Shown: positions 8,751-19,734, numbered from the stretch's first letter. The stretch: DNA of 64,000 bases from Blautia luti (GCF_033096465.1 NZ_AP028156.1:1754501-1818500), one strand, 5' to 3'. The notes: generated by a model from the sequence alone, not told the origin. Program-made: numbers and translations.

Positions 8751-8753
8751 CAC
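7008..8753 (-). CDS. ABC exporter-fold half-transporter, YbtP/IrtA-like (581 aa)
   Basis: Partner of the 5257 protein. It has an N-terminal six-helix domain and an ATPase with Walker A GPSGSGKST, signature LSGGERQR and Walker B VVILDEATAYID. Translation appears to start at GTG (8753-8751), which overlaps the TGA stop of the double ATPase gene (GTGA). The cluster B homologue uses ATG at the equivalent place. The two half-transporters differ in their D-loops (SSVD versus AYID), as expected for a heterodimer with unequal ATP sites. It is inferred to import a metal chelate or related cofactor together with the ECF module. Confidence 0.88.
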   Translation of the reverse strand: MKEEKKESPIGVLWGWGKPYHGKFIGSIILAVLGVACQMVPYFCVAHIVTMMLSGEQNFSRYVTAGIIALCGYFGKVLFSCLSTTISHTATYYTLRDLRENITEKLARVPMGTILDTPSGQYKTTIVDRVEGMEPTFAHLIPEMTANVLVPIVIVVYLLILDWRMALLSLVTLVVGLAVMSAGMKNYPVKWEGAVKAGKQMADAIVEYIGGIEVVKAFSQSAGSYKKYSDSVNYNANYYVDWMRENQKTMSAYNAILPSVLICVLPCGFAFWLSGSLELSTFLSIVIFSLGLIGPIIAAFTFTDDLAVLGTNVEEISQLLNAEELNHKETPIKLEDTGISLRSVSFSYDGTTEVLHDVNLTIHPGTMTALVGPSGSGKSTVAKLIAGYWDVTSGSITLGGHELKDIPLSEIADQISYVSQDNYLFNRSIRENIRMGRPDATDAEVEQAAKQSGCDAFIRKLDNGYDTVVGSAGSHLSGGERQRIAIARAMLKNAPVVILDEATAYIDPENEALVQKAISALTVGKTLIVIAHRLSTIVGADNIVVVKDGTIHAQGTHEKLLETCPLYRDMWQAHIGAKDQM

Positions 8754-10222
8754 TTTACAGATACCCCCTTTATGAAATAGTTTCTAATTTTTTCAAGTCC
8801 ATCCGCATCCATTGGAAATTGGTCGATGATAGAACCATCTTCAAAATGGACAATATCCGTACAACAGTCTAATATCAACTCAAGGTCATGAGTAATGACA
8901 TACACGGTAATACCCGTGTTCCTGACTTGTCGCAGGACATTTGCAACCTCTTTCATGTGCTTATAATCAAGGCCGCTGGTCGGTTCATCAAAAAATAAAA
9001 TAGAGCGTTTAGACGCGATTGCTGAGGCAATCGCTACCCGCTGTTTCTGACCGCCGGAGAGGGACATAGGGTGTCTGTCTTTGAAATCTGTCAAATCTAA
9101 CTCGGCAAGGATTTCCTCAGCCCACTCCTGATTTTCCTCCTCCATACTGATCAGGACTTCATCCAGCACAGTTTCCGTGAAAAGCTGGTGATTGACTTCC
9201 TGCATCACCATGTAGCAGGTATTTAGTCTGTCTTTAGGCCGATAAGTTCTGCCGTTCCAGATCACCTCACCGCAGCGCTTTTCAAGGCCGCAGAAACACC
9301 GGGAGAAGGTGGACTTTCCAGCTCCATTATTCCCGATGATCCCGACAATACGATTTGCGGGGATTTTACTTTCCCGGATGTGCAGCGTTTCCGGTTCGTT
9401 TTTGTAGGCAAAGCAGAAATTGCGAAGTTCCATTTGCTGACCGGCCTGGGGCAATGCTTTCGGCGGCAACAAATCTTCAAGAATAAAGGTACGCAGCCCC
9501 AACTTGGCTCTCTGTTGCTCCGTCAGGCTCTCAAACTCCGCTGCGGAGTAATCTTTTTCCACCTTTCCGCCGGTAATATAGATAAAACGATCCGCAAGAC
9601 CGCGCAGATAGTAGAGCCGATGCTCTGACACTATAATTGTTTTCCCCTGCGACTTCCAAAACGCAAGTATTGCTCTCAGATCCAGGATAGAGGAAGCATC
9701 CAGGTTGGATGACGGCTCATCCATAACCAGCACATCCGGCTCCATGATGGATACCCCGGCACAGGCAATTTTTTGCTTTTCCCCGCCGGAGAGATGAAAG
9801 ATATTGCGTCCCATCAATTTCTCCAGGCGGAAATCCCGGATGGTCTTATCTAATCGTTCCCGAATACTTTGCTCCGGCTGGCCGAGATTTTCACACCCGA
9901 ATGTGATTTCGCTGGTTGTGTCCACATTGAAAAATTGTGAGCGGGGGTTTTGAAACACGCTGCCAACCGTTTTCGCGGTATCATAAAGGGGCTGTTCCGA
10001 AACCTTTGCCCCATTTACCCACACTTCTCCATTCATTTTTCCTTCATAGTAATGGGGAATCAGACCGTTGATCAGCCTGGTAATTGTCGTTTTTCCACTG
10101 CCGCTTTCGCCGCAAAGTACGACGCATTGACCGTCCTCTACGGTCAGATTTATATCATGGACTCCACCAGCGTTCTCGTTTTCTTCTCCATAAGAGAAGG
10201 TCACATGGTCAATCCGTATCAT
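8750..10222 (-). CDS. energy-coupling factor ATPase, two fused NBDs (490 aa)
   Basis: Two CbiO/EcfA-type nucleotide-binding domains lie in one chain. Domain 1 has GESGSGKTT, LSGGEKQK and VLVMDEPSSNLD; domain 2 has GNNGAGKST, LSGGQKQR and ILFFDEPTSGLD. It thus supplies both ATPase halves of an ECF transporter. The open frame continues to 10336, but the ATG at 10222 follows GGGAGGGGGTG and matches the family N-terminus (IRIDHVTFSYG). It lies 17 nt after EcfT and overlaps the next gene. The counterpart in cluster B is clearly homologous but much less similar than the ABC pair. Confidence 0.88.
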   Translation of the reverse strand: MIRIDHVTFSYGEENENAGGVHDINLTVEDGQCVVLCGESGSGKTTITRLINGLIPHYYEGKMNGEVWVNGAKVSEQPLYDTAKTVGSVFQNPRSQFFNVDTTSEITFGCENLGQPEQSIRERLDKTIRDFRLEKLMGRNIFHLSGGEKQKIACAGVSIMEPDVLVMDEPSSNLDASSILDLRAILAFWKSQGKTIIVSEHRLYYLRGLADRFIYITGGKVEKDYSAAEFESLTEQQRAKLGLRTFILEDLLPPKALPQAGQQMELRNFCFAYKNEPETLHIRESKIPANRIVGIIGNNGAGKSTFSRCFCGLEKRCGEVIWNGRTYRPKDRLNTCYMVMQEVNHQLFTETVLDEVLISMEEENQEWAEEILAELDLTDFKDRHPMSLSGGQKQRVAIASAIASKRSILFFDEPTSGLDYKHMKEVANVLRQVRNTGITVYVITHDLELILDCCTDIVHFEDGSIIDQFPMDADGLEKIRNYFIKGVSVK

Positions 10223-10239
10223 AGGTTCACCCCCTCCCG

Positions 10240-10980
10240 TCAAAAAGAAATCTGCTGCTGAAACAAAAACAAGGCAAAACAGATAACGCAAAACAGAATC
10301 GCAATCAAATCTTGAACATGGAAACCGATCTGGCACACGTTTGTACGTTTAACGGGGGCTCCAAGCCCCCGTGTCAACGCAGCAGCAGAAAGTTCATCAC
10401 CAATCTTCACAACGGACACCATCAAAGGAACAAGGCGATATTCCAACATCAGGAAAGGATTTTTCCCGCCGAATCGTATGCCCCGCATTTTCATTGCATC
10501 CCGGATGGCCTGATATTCTTCGCTGATGGTTGGGAAAAAGCGAAAAATGACAGACATTGGAATCACGATTTTTTCCGTGATGTGCATACGCTCCATTGCG
10601 CCGATAAACTCACTGATCGAAGTGGATGAGATCAGATAGGCACCTGTCATAATGCCGGGCGCAAACCGCGTCATGATAGATGTCACTGCCAGCACGATGA
10701 ACGAGAGTAATCCGCTCAAACTCGTAAGGGCAATCCGTTCCAGTATAAAGCAAACCGCATATAGCACCAGATATTTTCCTGCTGTTTTGAAACGGCGTTC
10801 CGACAAAATCAGAGCAAAGGGGACAAGGCTTAGACACGGCTTGACGATGTTCATAATTCCTTCGTTACTGGTACTGAACATCAGTGTTGTAATCGTCAGC
10901 AGCAGAATGAGCTTTGTCCGGGGATCAAGCAGGATTCCTTTTCTTTTTTCGGTTGTTGCTGAAAATGATAGCCCGTTCAT
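10240..10980 (-). CDS. energy-coupling factor transmembrane protein EcfT (246 aa)
   Basis: A membrane protein with about five hydrophobic segments. The cytoplasmic coupling motifs AMKMRGIRFGG and ALTRGLGAP are the paired Ala-Arg-Gly-like motifs by which EcfT contacts its ATPases. The ATG at 10980 is preferred because it overlaps the stop of the S-component gene (TGATG); a GTG one codon earlier is possible. It links the S component to the fused ATPase in the membrane. Confidence 0.87.
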   Translation of the reverse strand: MNGLSFSATTEKRKGILLDPRTKLILLLTITTLMFSTSNEGIMNIVKPCLSLVPFALILSERRFKTAGKYLVLYAVCFILERIALTSLSGLLSFIVLAVTSIMTRFAPGIMTGAYLISSTSISEFIGAMERMHITEKIVIPMSVIFRFFPTISEEYQAIRDAMKMRGIRFGGKNPFLMLEYRLVPLMVSVVKIGDELSAAALTRGLGAPVKRTNVCQIGFHVQDLIAILFCVICFALFLFQQQISF

Positions 10981-11564
10981 CACACAATGCCCGCTTTAGC
11001 AAAATGCTTTTTCAGAAGCGCCTTACCTAAAAGTCCGCCCAGGATCGCAAAAATGAAGATTCCGGCGATTACCAGAATAATGCTCCACATAGGCATAACA
11101 GCCATTACCCTGTCAGCGTATTCCTCACCAAAGCTGGCCGCAAAACTGGCCCAGGAATCCTCAACCATGAAATACATGGGGATATATGTACCAACCATCC
11201 AAAGGCTGAACACCGCATACCCGATCAGGCTCTTCTTGGCGCTTTTATAACCGCCGGATTTCAAGATCAGATCTCCCAGCAGCCCAAAAATCACGCCCAT
11301 CGGTACGCCCCAAAATCCCATGCCAGTCAGCCCCATCAGCAGGCCGCTTAAAATTCCCATAATTGTAACCATGCCGAATTTTTTAACTCTGGTCAGGAAC
11401 AGCATGAACGGGATGCCGGTAATCAAAGACCACAATGCTCCGAGGATCGGCAAAAAGATAGGTACAAAGCCGACGGGAATGGCGACACAGCAGCCAATCA
11501 CAAAGTAGAGAACGGTGAACAGGCCGAGGTTAATCAGGTCTTTTGCTTGTAACTTGTTACTCAT
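10980..11564 (-). CDS. ECF transporter S component, MptD-like family (194 aa)
   Basis: A small, very hydrophobic protein with about five membrane segments, beginning SNKLQAKDLINLGLFTVLYF. This N-terminus and the gene order are typical of the MptD/Trep_Strep group of putative S components, whose ligands are mostly unknown. GGAGG lies 8 nt before the ATG at 11564; the extension to 11579 has no ribosome site. It is the first gene of the cluster A operon, downstream of the palindrome at 11590-11605. It should determine which substrate the ECF module binds. Confidence 0.82.
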   Translation of the reverse strand: MSNKLQAKDLINLGLFTVLYFVIGCCVAIPVGFVPIFLPILGALWSLITGIPFMLFLTRVKKFGMVTIMGILSGLLMGLTGMGFWGVPMGVIFGLLGDLILKSGGYKSAKKSLIGYAVFSLWMVGTYIPMYFMVEDSWASFAASFGEEYADRVMAVMPMWSIILVIAGIFIFAILGGLLGKALLKKHFAKAGIV

Positions 11565-11589
11565 AACGAATACCTCCATTCATTTGCTG

Positions 11590-11637
11590 GTTAGCGTTTT
11601 CTAACCTCTCTATAAGATACCATAGTTAGCAGTAGCT
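11590..11637 (-). promoter_or_regulatory. operator/promoter of cluster A ECF operon
   Basis: An exact GTTAG-N6-CTAAC palindrome lies at 11590-11605. A degenerate second copy (GTTAG-N6-CTCTC) lies at 11625-11640, 35 bp away, almost the spacing seen at 3398-3449. On the minus strand TATGGTATCTT precedes the palindrome with the same 19-nt offset as TATGCTATCAT in cluster B, so the palindrome probably lies at or just after the -10 region and would act in repression. Confidence 0.6.
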
Positions 11638-11686
11638 CTCTACAACCAATCATCTTTTTAGCTCCAAACAGCAATGAGTTTTTTTA

Positions 11687-11715
11687 TTGACTGACTTCGC
11701 TTACAATTCTATAAT
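11687..11715 (+). promoter_or_regulatory. sigma-A-type promoter for AraC regulator A
   Basis: -35 TTGACT at 11687-11692, a 17-nt spacer, and -10 TATAAT at 11710-11715. The regulator gene begins 50 nt downstream. The promoter is divergent from the ECF operon. Confidence 0.75.
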
Positions 11716-11764
11716 ATGATTAAAATCAAGGGCAATAAGCCAGACAAATCGACAGGAGTTAAAA

Positions 11765-12757
11765 ATGAAGATTGATGATATTATTAGAAAATGTATTGAA
11801 ATTCCCGGCGTTTCAATAAAACGTAGCGAGTTCAACGCAGAACTACTTATGAAAACTAAGGAAGGAAAAGGGTCTATGACATTTTTTCAACTTTTCCCCG
11901 GACTTACTATTGCGTATATTTTTATAAATTCTCCGACATGGGCAGCTCCAAATTTGGGTGAAGATAGTTTCATTAAAAAAGGGCCTTTGCTCCTAAACTA
12001 TTGCGTGACTGGTCGTTGCGAGATTATCTTGAATAACGGAAACTTTGTATATGTGAAAGATGGAGATATTTCTCTCACGGAGTGTTTTGCCCAAAAGCAA
12101 TATGTCTATCCTCGCCGTATCTATGAGGGAATGGAGCTTTTTGTTGATACTAATACACTGGCAACAGAGAGTACATGGATACAAAAAGAGTTTGGCATAG
12201 ACATCCCTAAAATCATTGAACTTTTTTGCCCAAACGATAACACTTATATCTCAGCAGTTACTCCTGAAGTTGAAGAAATATTGATTAAGCTCTGGGAACT
12301 TTTTGATATTGCGCCTCCGTTTTCGATTTCTCAAATGAAGATCTATGTTCTGGCTCTATTTTCATTACTACAAAATCTTAACAATATCCCCCCATCGCAA
12401 GCCTGCACATTTTTTACTGAAACACAGGTAGATATAGCAAAACGTGTTGAAAAAATTATCACTTCCGATTTGCGGCAACATCATCCTGCATGGGAATTGG
12501 CAGCTCAGTTTTCTGTCAGCGAAACCAGCTTAAAAAACTATTTTCGTGGCGTTTTTGGTCAAAATATTTCCATCTATCTACGGGAAGTCCGAATGAAAAA
12601 AGCTGCAGAGTTACTGACTCTTACAAGATTGTCCGTTGCAGAAATAGCAGAGTTGGTCGGCTATATGAATCAAAGCAAATTTGCATCAGTTTTCAAAAAA
12701 CAATTCGGCCTATCGCCATTGGAATACCGGCGGTCAAAAAAACTGGAAAATATATAA
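11765..12757 (+). CDS. AraC-family transcriptional regulator, cluster A (330 aa)
   Basis: The C-terminal 100 residues hold two helix-turn-helix motifs of the AraC/XylS type (FSVSETSLKNYFRGVFGQN, then IAELVGYMNQSKFASVFKKQ and FGLSPLEYRR). The N-terminal 200 residues form an effector domain with FFQLFPGLTIAYIF. AGGAGTTAAAA precedes the ATG. It is transcribed divergently from the ECF operon. By analogy to YbtA, such regulators often activate chelate-uptake operons when the chelate is present; that role is inferred. It is homologous along its length to the regulator at 59729-60703. Confidence 0.9.
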   Translation: MKIDDIIRKCIEIPGVSIKRSEFNAELLMKTKEGKGSMTFFQLFPGLTIAYIFINSPTWAAPNLGEDSFIKKGPLLLNYCVTGRCEIILNNGNFVYVKDGDISLTECFAQKQYVYPRRIYEGMELFVDTNTLATESTWIQKEFGIDIPKIIELFCPNDNTYISAVTPEVEEILIKLWELFDIAPPFSISQMKIYVLALFSLLQNLNNIPPSQACTFFTETQVDIAKRVEKIITSDLRQHHPAWELAAQFSVSETSLKNYFRGVFGQNISIYLREVRMKKAAELLTLTRLSVAEIAELVGYMNQSKFASVFKKQFGLSPLEYRRSKKLENI

Positions 12758-12761
12758 GATA

Positions 12762-12799
12762 AAGCCGGGATTGCTTGCTGGCTTGCAAAATCCCGGCTT
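12762..12799 (+). terminator. stem-loop after AraC regulator A
   Basis: AAGCCGGGATT (12762-12772) pairs perfectly with AATCCCGGCTT (12789-12799). It lies 5 nt after the stop codon. The T-run is poor. The minus strand could also end transcripts of the tnpV region here. Confidence 0.65.
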
Positions 12800-12814
12800 C
12801 ATCTATGCCCAAAA

Positions 12815-13168
12815 TCAGATATAAACTAATTCCTGCAACAACACTTCCTCCACCTGCGCTTTCAGCGTGTTCATCAGCCCCGCCCAGCGCATGGGGTTGC
12901 GGGCTTTCAGTTCCTCTGTGGCACCCGCAACTTCCATCATGTGAGGCAACATGGTTTCCACACGCCCCTGTGCTGTCCGCTCAATCTCTAACAGGTGTGG
13001 ATACAGCTTCTCGCTCATCAGCAGTTGGTTGTAGAGAATGGGGCGATGTTTCTTTAGGTAGGATTTTCGCATCCTGCCGTACTTGCCGATAGAAGTTTCC
13101 GGCTGTTCAGAAAGTTTTAGGTTGGGTATATCATAATCTCCACAACGAATGTAAGTCAACTTACTCAT
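12815..13168 (-). CDS. tnpV: transposon-encoded protein TnpV (117 aa)
   Basis: A small basic protein with IGKYGRMRKSYLKKHRP and MRWAGLMNTLKAQVEEVLLQ, recognised as the TnpV family of Tn4451-type mobilisable transposons. Its function is not established. AGGAG lies 7 nt before the ATG at 13168; an ATG at 13174 is too close to it. It follows a broken TnpX/TndX-like recombinase, the same order as in Tn4451, which supports the identification. Confidence 0.78.
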   Translation of the reverse strand: MSKLTYIRCGDYDIPNLKLSEQPETSIGKYGRMRKSYLKKHRPILYNQLLMSEKLYPHLLEIERTAQGRVETMLPHMMEVAGATEELKARNPMRWAGLMNTLKAQVEEVLLQELVYI

Positions 13169-13194
13169 TTTCATTCTCCTTTGCTTCGTGATGA

Positions 13195-15050
<1,856 letters not shown>

Positions 15051-15149
15051 ATATCATCATCCACATACAAATCTGTTGTCATTTCCGTCTCTGTATAGAA
15101 GCTTCCATCAAATTTTACTTTCGTTACCGTTTCCCTACACTAATATCTT

Positions 15150-16028
15150 TTATTCTCGATTATTCGTCAAATAAATATATGCATCTTCCAAAGTGATATC
15201 ATTATCCGGGACACAATTCTCATTTGGCTTTTCTTTGCTTAATACTTTCATATGAATTCCATTTTCTACATACTGCTTAGATGAAATAGAATAATTGGCT
15301 TCTAACAAACGGGCTTCTTCTGCATTTTGTACCGTACAATTCCAAACACAGCCCTTTGCATTTTCCAGCAACCCACTCACGCTTCCGGAATATAAAAAAC
15401 TTCCTTTTTTCATAATGGCAAGCTGCGTACAGGTTGCTGCTAAATCTTCTACTACATGAGTGGAAAACAGCACAGTTCTATCCTTTGAAAAATCAACCAG
15501 AAGATTGCGGATCCTGATTCTTTCTTCCGGATCTAACCCGGTGGTAGGTTCATCAATAATCAAAAAATCCGGATTATTAAGAAGTGCCTGTATGAGTCCG
15601 ACACGTCTCTTCATACCACCAGATAATTGCCGCATTTTTTTATTCTGATGCTCTGTAAGAGAAGTCTTTTCCAGATAATAGGTAATTCTTTGTTTGAGGT
15701 CATTTGTGGATACTCCTGATAGTCCTCCCATATATACAAGGCATTCTTTCACCGTAAGATTCGGATATAAGTCGATTTCCTGTGGAAGATAACCAATCTT
15801 TTTCTGTATTTTTTCATAATTTCCCTCGTTATACAGAATTCCATCAAGCGAAACCATTCCTTCCGTTTGTTTTAAAACGGTTGTAAGAACCCTCATCAGC
15901 GTGGTTTTTCCCGCACCATTCTCTCCCAAAAGTCCGTAAATTCCATTAGGTATTTCAAGAGACGCCTTATTTACTGCAACTACACCATTTTTAAATCTAA
16001 CTGTTAAATCATTTATTCTAATACTCAT
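15150..16028 (-). CDS. ABC transporter ATPase, BcrA/lantibiotic-immunity type (292 aa)
   Basis: A single nucleotide-binding domain with Walker A GLLGENGAGKTT, signature LSGGMKRR and Walker B LIIDEPTTGLD, followed by a C-terminal tail of about 80 residues typical of ATPases that pair with ABC-2 permeases. It is the last gene of a five-gene operon (response regulator, sensor kinase, two permeases, ATPase). Such operons usually expel or resist peptide antibiotics at the membrane. The substrate is not visible in the sequence. Confidence 0.88.
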   Translation of the reverse strand: MSIRINDLTVRFKNGVVAVNKASLEIPNGIYGLLGENGAGKTTLMRVLTTVLKQTEGMVSLDGILYNEGNYEKIQKKIGYLPQEIDLYPNLTVKECLVYMGGLSGVSTNDLKQRITYYLEKTSLTEHQNKKMRQLSGGMKRRVGLIQALLNNPDFLIIDEPTTGLDPEERIRIRNLLVDFSKDRTVLFSTHVVEDLAATCTQLAIMKKGSFLYSGSVSGLLENAKGCVWNCTVQNAEEARLLEANYSISSKQYVENGIHMKVLSKEKPNENCVPDNDITLEDAYIYLTNNRE

Positions 16029-16031
16029 AAT

Positions 16032-16688
16032 CTATCCCCTTTTCTTTAAAGCCATTGGTAATACTGCAAATAAAAGCATACCCACTATAAAAGACACAAG
16101 CGTTCCATAAATCCAACTCTCGGACATTAATTGATTAAGTTCACAAGAGCTGAAAGAAAACAATCCCAGATTCCCGAAAAATGAACTGCCCGCTTTCGAT
16201 ATAAGACCAATGACAATTCCAAATAAGCATCCTATACCTGCCCACATATTTCCAAGCAATGTACACAAAATCACAGAGCATATACTCCAAAGCCAGATGG
16301 TTCCGAACATTGCAATGAAAAATAAAAGGAATATCAGAGTGCCCGAAACGCCTTCGTTTACACTGCCCGGTTTTTGCCAGAAAAATAAAACATATCCAAC
16401 ACAGGAAAGTATTAATAAATATAATATTTGAACGCACACTCTCTGTGATATTACTTTTAACTGCTTTTTTTGATCATACAAATGAAATACATCGGCACGC
16501 TTACTTTTTACTTCCATCAAATATGTGTCACTACAAAAAATAATTGTTAAAAATGCTATTGGAGACTGAATCGCTGAACCGATTTCTTCATAGTATATAA
16601 TCGGATGAATAGCACACAATATCAGTATAAATGCGCATGAATAAAAAATCTTATATAATGGCAGGCAGTTTTTTAGTTCCGTTTTCAA
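16032..16688 (-). CDS. ABC-2-type permease subunit (218 aa)
   Basis: A hydrophobic protein with about six membrane segments. The chosen TTG start (16688-16686) overlaps the TGA stop of the upstream permease (TTGA) and is preceded by GGAGGAGGG. An ATG at 16727 is also in frame but lies inside the upstream gene and lacks a clear site. It ends 3 nt before the ATPase gene. It is probably one of two membrane partners of that ATPase. Confidence 0.75.
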   Translation of the reverse strand: MKTELKNCLPLYKIFYSCAFILILCAIHPIIYYEEIGSAIQSPIAFLTIIFCSDTYLMEVKSKRADVFHLYDQKKQLKVISQRVCVQILYLLILSCVGYVLFFWQKPGSVNEGVSGTLIFLLFFIAMFGTIWLWSICSVILCTLLGNMWAGIGCLFGIVIGLISKAGSSFFGNLGLFSFSSCELNQLMSESWIYGTLVSFIVGMLLFAVLPMALKKRG

Positions 16689-17755
16689 TGAACCCTCCTC
16701 CTTTTCCAGATTGTAACAGAAATACATACTAATATAACTGATGAAATTACAAGAATAATCTGATTTATGTTTGACATTTTGGCTGCATGTGTTTCAAAAA
16801 ATCTGCCAGGGAATCGCACCATAATAGAGAACGGTCTCATATAATAAATATCATTCTTCATGGTCAGCATATTTGAATATATAATGTATAAAAACAAGAT
16901 TGGTGCTGCCGGAAGCGGATTTTTAAATGTTACTGCTGTAATTGTATAGACACAACATATCATCAAAAGATTTGGAACAATATAGATCAGAGAATTCACG
17001 CAAAAATCAATTAATGTTACTGGAAAGCCCGATTCTAAAGACGTTTTCAAACACAGCATAAAGAATATAACATTCAAAATCACTAATACTCCCAGCATAC
17101 TAATGAATCCGCTTATTACTTTCCCACATATATATTGGATTGCCGTAACAGGCTTTGTATGTAATAATTCATAGGTATTTTTTCGTGTATCTTGAATAAA
17201 TAAAAATGATAGCAAGACTGTTGCAAAAAAGGCCATATGCAATCCTGCAAAATCCGTAAATTTTTTTGCAAAGTACCAGGAAAAAGAATGTTCGGATAAT
17301 TTCTGTTCGATATAATGATTGATTTCTTCTGTTGTCCCCTTATGAATTTCAAGGTCTTCATAAGCATATATTGCGTTATAATAGCCATATTGGGATTCCA
17401 GGAACTCAGAAGCAGTCTTTACATCCATATTCTGAATTTTTTTCACGACATCATCCGCTTCTTGCCTGCTAAATCCAAAACCATTTTTGGAGGTGTCCAT
17501 TAAAGTCTCTCTGATCGTATCTTCCCACTCCCTTCTTCTTTCCTTATCATCAGATGTGGGAATGTAGCCATCCATGACATCGGCATCTCCCAATGCTACA
17601 TCATTTTGTGTAACCTGTTCATTCGGTTTGATATAATGAATTTGCAAATACGATGACAGACATTGATATATACTGGCGACTATAATAATCAAGCCAATCC
17701 ACAAAACAGGGTTCTTTAAATAATCAAGTATACTTCTTTTTATGATTGTTTTCAT
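16685..17755 (-). CDS. ABC-2-type permease with extracytoplasmic domain (356 aa)
   Basis: One membrane helix near residue 20 (PVLWIGLIIIVASIYQCL) is followed by about 150 hydrophilic residues and then a block of about five helices that begins near LHMAFFATVLLSFLFI. This topology matches ABC-2 permeases carrying an external domain between helices 1 and 2. ATG at 17755 follows AAGGAAGAG; the extension to 17839 is not needed. It lies in the two-component/exporter operon. Confidence 0.8.
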   Translation of the reverse strand: MKTIIKRSILDYLKNPVLWIGLIIIVASIYQCLSSYLQIHYIKPNEQVTQNDVALGDADVMDGYIPTSDDKERRREWEDTIRETLMDTSKNGFGFSRQEADDVVKKIQNMDVKTASEFLESQYGYYNAIYAYEDLEIHKGTTEEINHYIEQKLSEHSFSWYFAKKFTDFAGLHMAFFATVLLSFLFIQDTRKNTYELLHTKPVTAIQYICGKVISGFISMLGVLVILNVIFFMLCLKTSLESGFPVTLIDFCVNSLIYIVPNLLMICCVYTITAVTFKNPLPAAPILFLYIIYSNMLTMKNDIYYMRPFSIMVRFPGRFFETHAAKMSNINQIILVISSVILVCISVTIWKRRRVH

Positions 17756-17871
17756 TGTATCTCTTCCTTTCTTTATTTCTTTAACAGCATCATACAAATC
17801 AATTCTCAATAAATTCACAACAAAAAAGACTAAAACCACTTTATTTATGATCTTAGCCTTCTAACATATTT

Positions 17872-19050
17872 TTATTCAGCTTTGAAAAGAGCTTCTACAT
17901 GAGCACCGCCCTGTCTGGCATTATATATTTTCAAATTTCCTCCATGCTTTTCACAGAAAATACGAGAAATATACATGCCAAGACCGAAATGCTTTAAATC
18001 ATCTTGTGGATTCTTATGATAAAACGGCTCTGTTACTTTTTCCTCAGTATCCACAAAACCTATTCCATCATCTTCAACAGAAATTATAAGAAAACCATTT
18101 TTTTTCCTTATCTGCAGAGCAATACTTTTTTGCGCATATCGAACCGCATTTTCCAGTAAGTTGTCTGTCACTTCCATGACAAGTTCCTCATCCACTTTCA
18201 CAACGTTTTGTTCCTGTACGCTTTCTACCTTACATAGTTTACTTTCCTTCTTGGACAGCATGACAGCTTCTGTCTCAATCTTTTTTGCCAGCTCCGATAA
18301 TACTATCTCTGAACATTGCAGTTTCCTCTGTTCTAAATGGGACATTTTTCTCATGTTTTCCGTGAAATGTTCTATTCGGTCAATCTGATACATGCCTGTT
18401 TGCAAGATATCCATAATATCCTCTGTTTTTATACTCTCAGCAGAAATAAACTCTAAGAGCATTTCCTGATACCCTCGCAATATGGAAAGTGGAGAACGTA
18501 TGTCATGTGCAATTGCATTCCGCAAGACCTTCTCGTCATCAATCATTCGCCACATCTTTCTGTTGTTATCTGCTAAAGCACTCCGCATCATTTCAAATTC
18601 TTTACACAACGTTCCCATCTCATCTTTATTTTCATAGGACACATGAAAATCCAGTTCATTATCTGCAATCATTTGTGAGGCATCTTTTAATTCCTGTAGA
18701 GGCGTCTTTAACTTGTTTTTATAAAAAAAGAAAACCGCAGCAACACTCCCAACAATCGAAAAAATCAGTACCGAATATGTTTCTATAAAGTCACACATTT
18801 CCGAAAGATGATAGTCCAAACGATTCATCTGCGATTGATTAGGTTTTGATATCTCAATATCGTATTTCTTTCCATGTTGCTGAAACACGTCCGTATAATC
18901 TGCATAATCAATATATTTTTCCCATATTTCATTCTGCATATTTCTTGCAAAATGAACTGTAAATGCAGATAACAGAAATGCTGCCGTCAAGCTGATCACA
19001 AAATAAAACAGAATTGTTTTTTTCAGTGACAAGTTTCTTATTTTTTCCAT
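17872..19050 (-). CDS. sensor histidine kinase with HAMP domain (392 aa)
   Basis: Two membrane helices (about residues 10-32 and 105-125) bracket a short external loop. They are followed by HAMP, then an H-box AIAHDIRSPLSILRGYQ, N-box NLLENAVRYA and G-boxes VEDDGIGF and GLGMYISR. The start ATG at 19050 overlaps the end of the response-regulator gene by 13 nt; longer readings to 19098 lie inside that gene. It probably senses the compound exported by the downstream ABC genes. Confidence 0.88.
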   Translation of the reverse strand: MEKIRNLSLKKTILFYFVISLTAAFLLSAFTVHFARNMQNEIWEKYIDYADYTDVFQQHGKKYDIEISKPNQSQMNRLDYHLSEMCDFIETYSVLIFSIVGSVAAVFFFYKNKLKTPLQELKDASQMIADNELDFHVSYENKDEMGTLCKEFEMMRSALADNNRKMWRMIDDEKVLRNAIAHDIRSPLSILRGYQEMLLEFISAESIKTEDIMDILQTGMYQIDRIEHFTENMRKMSHLEQRKLQCSEIVLSELAKKIETEAVMLSKKESKLCKVESVQEQNVVKVDEELVMEVTDNLLENAVRYAQKSIALQIRKKNGFLIISVEDDGIGFVDTEEKVTEPFYHKNPQDDLKHFGLGMYISRIFCEKHGGNLKIYNARQGGAHVEALFKAE

Positions 19051-19712
19051 CGGTATCCAATCCCCCATACAGTTTCTATATATTCTTTTTCTGAACAATC
19101 CGCTAGTTTTTTCCTTATACGCCGTACTAACTCCGTTATCGTTCTACTGTCCCCTTCCGCATCATATCCACAGACTTGTTCATATATACGTTCTTTATCA
19201 AACACCTGCCCCGGATGCATGGATAAGAATTCAATAATCTGATATTCAATTTTTGTGAACTCCATCTTGTGTCCTGCTATAGCTACTATTTTTTCAGAAT
19301 AATCAATCAGCATTTCATCCATGAAGCGGTATTCTGTTTTTTGTTGATGCCTTTCTTCTCTCTTTATGTTTGTAACAATCCTCGCTTCCAACTCCCGAAG
19401 ACTAAATGGTTTCGTAATATAATCATCCCCACCCGAAAGCAACCCATTAATTTTATCATCTTCGTCAACTCTTGCTGTCAGAAATAAAATTGGACATAAC
19501 ACTTTACTGCGTATCAGACGACATACTTCAATCCCATCCATGCGTGGCATATTGATATCCAACAAAATAATATCCGGTTTCATTTTTATTTTATTTAATG
19601 CTTCCATTCCGTCTGTAGCCGTAATGGTTTCATATTGTTTCATATTAAAATAACTACAAAGCATTTTCACCAATTCTTTATCATCATCGACAACTAAAAT
19701 CTTGTATTTCAT
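19038..19712 (-). CDS. OmpR-family response regulator (224 aa)
   Basis: A receiver domain begins YKILVVDDD, with the phospho-acceptor Asp in IILLDINMPRMDG and Lys in YITKPFSLRE. It is followed by a winged-helix output domain (MEFTKIEYQIIEFLSMHPG, TITELVRRIRKKL). GGAGG lies 8 nt before the ATG at 19712. It is first in the five-gene exporter operon and should activate it. Confidence 0.9.
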   Translation of the reverse strand: MKYKILVVDDDKELVKMLCSYFNMKQYETITATDGMEALNKIKMKPDIILLDINMPRMDGIEVCRLIRSKVLCPILFLTARVDEDDKINGLLSGGDDYITKPFSLRELEARIVTNIKREERHQQKTEYRFMDEMLIDYSEKIVAIAGHKMEFTKIEYQIIEFLSMHPGQVFDKERIYEQVCGYDAEGDSRTITELVRRIRKKLADCSEKEYIETVWGIGYRWKK

Positions 19713-19734
19713 CCAAACCACCTCCAGTATCCAT

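Noticed and set aside
15150..19712. A complete lantibiotic biosynthesis locus around the ABC/two-component operon
   Set aside because: No LanB, LanC, LanM or precursor peptide gene is visible; only the resistance/export part is present.
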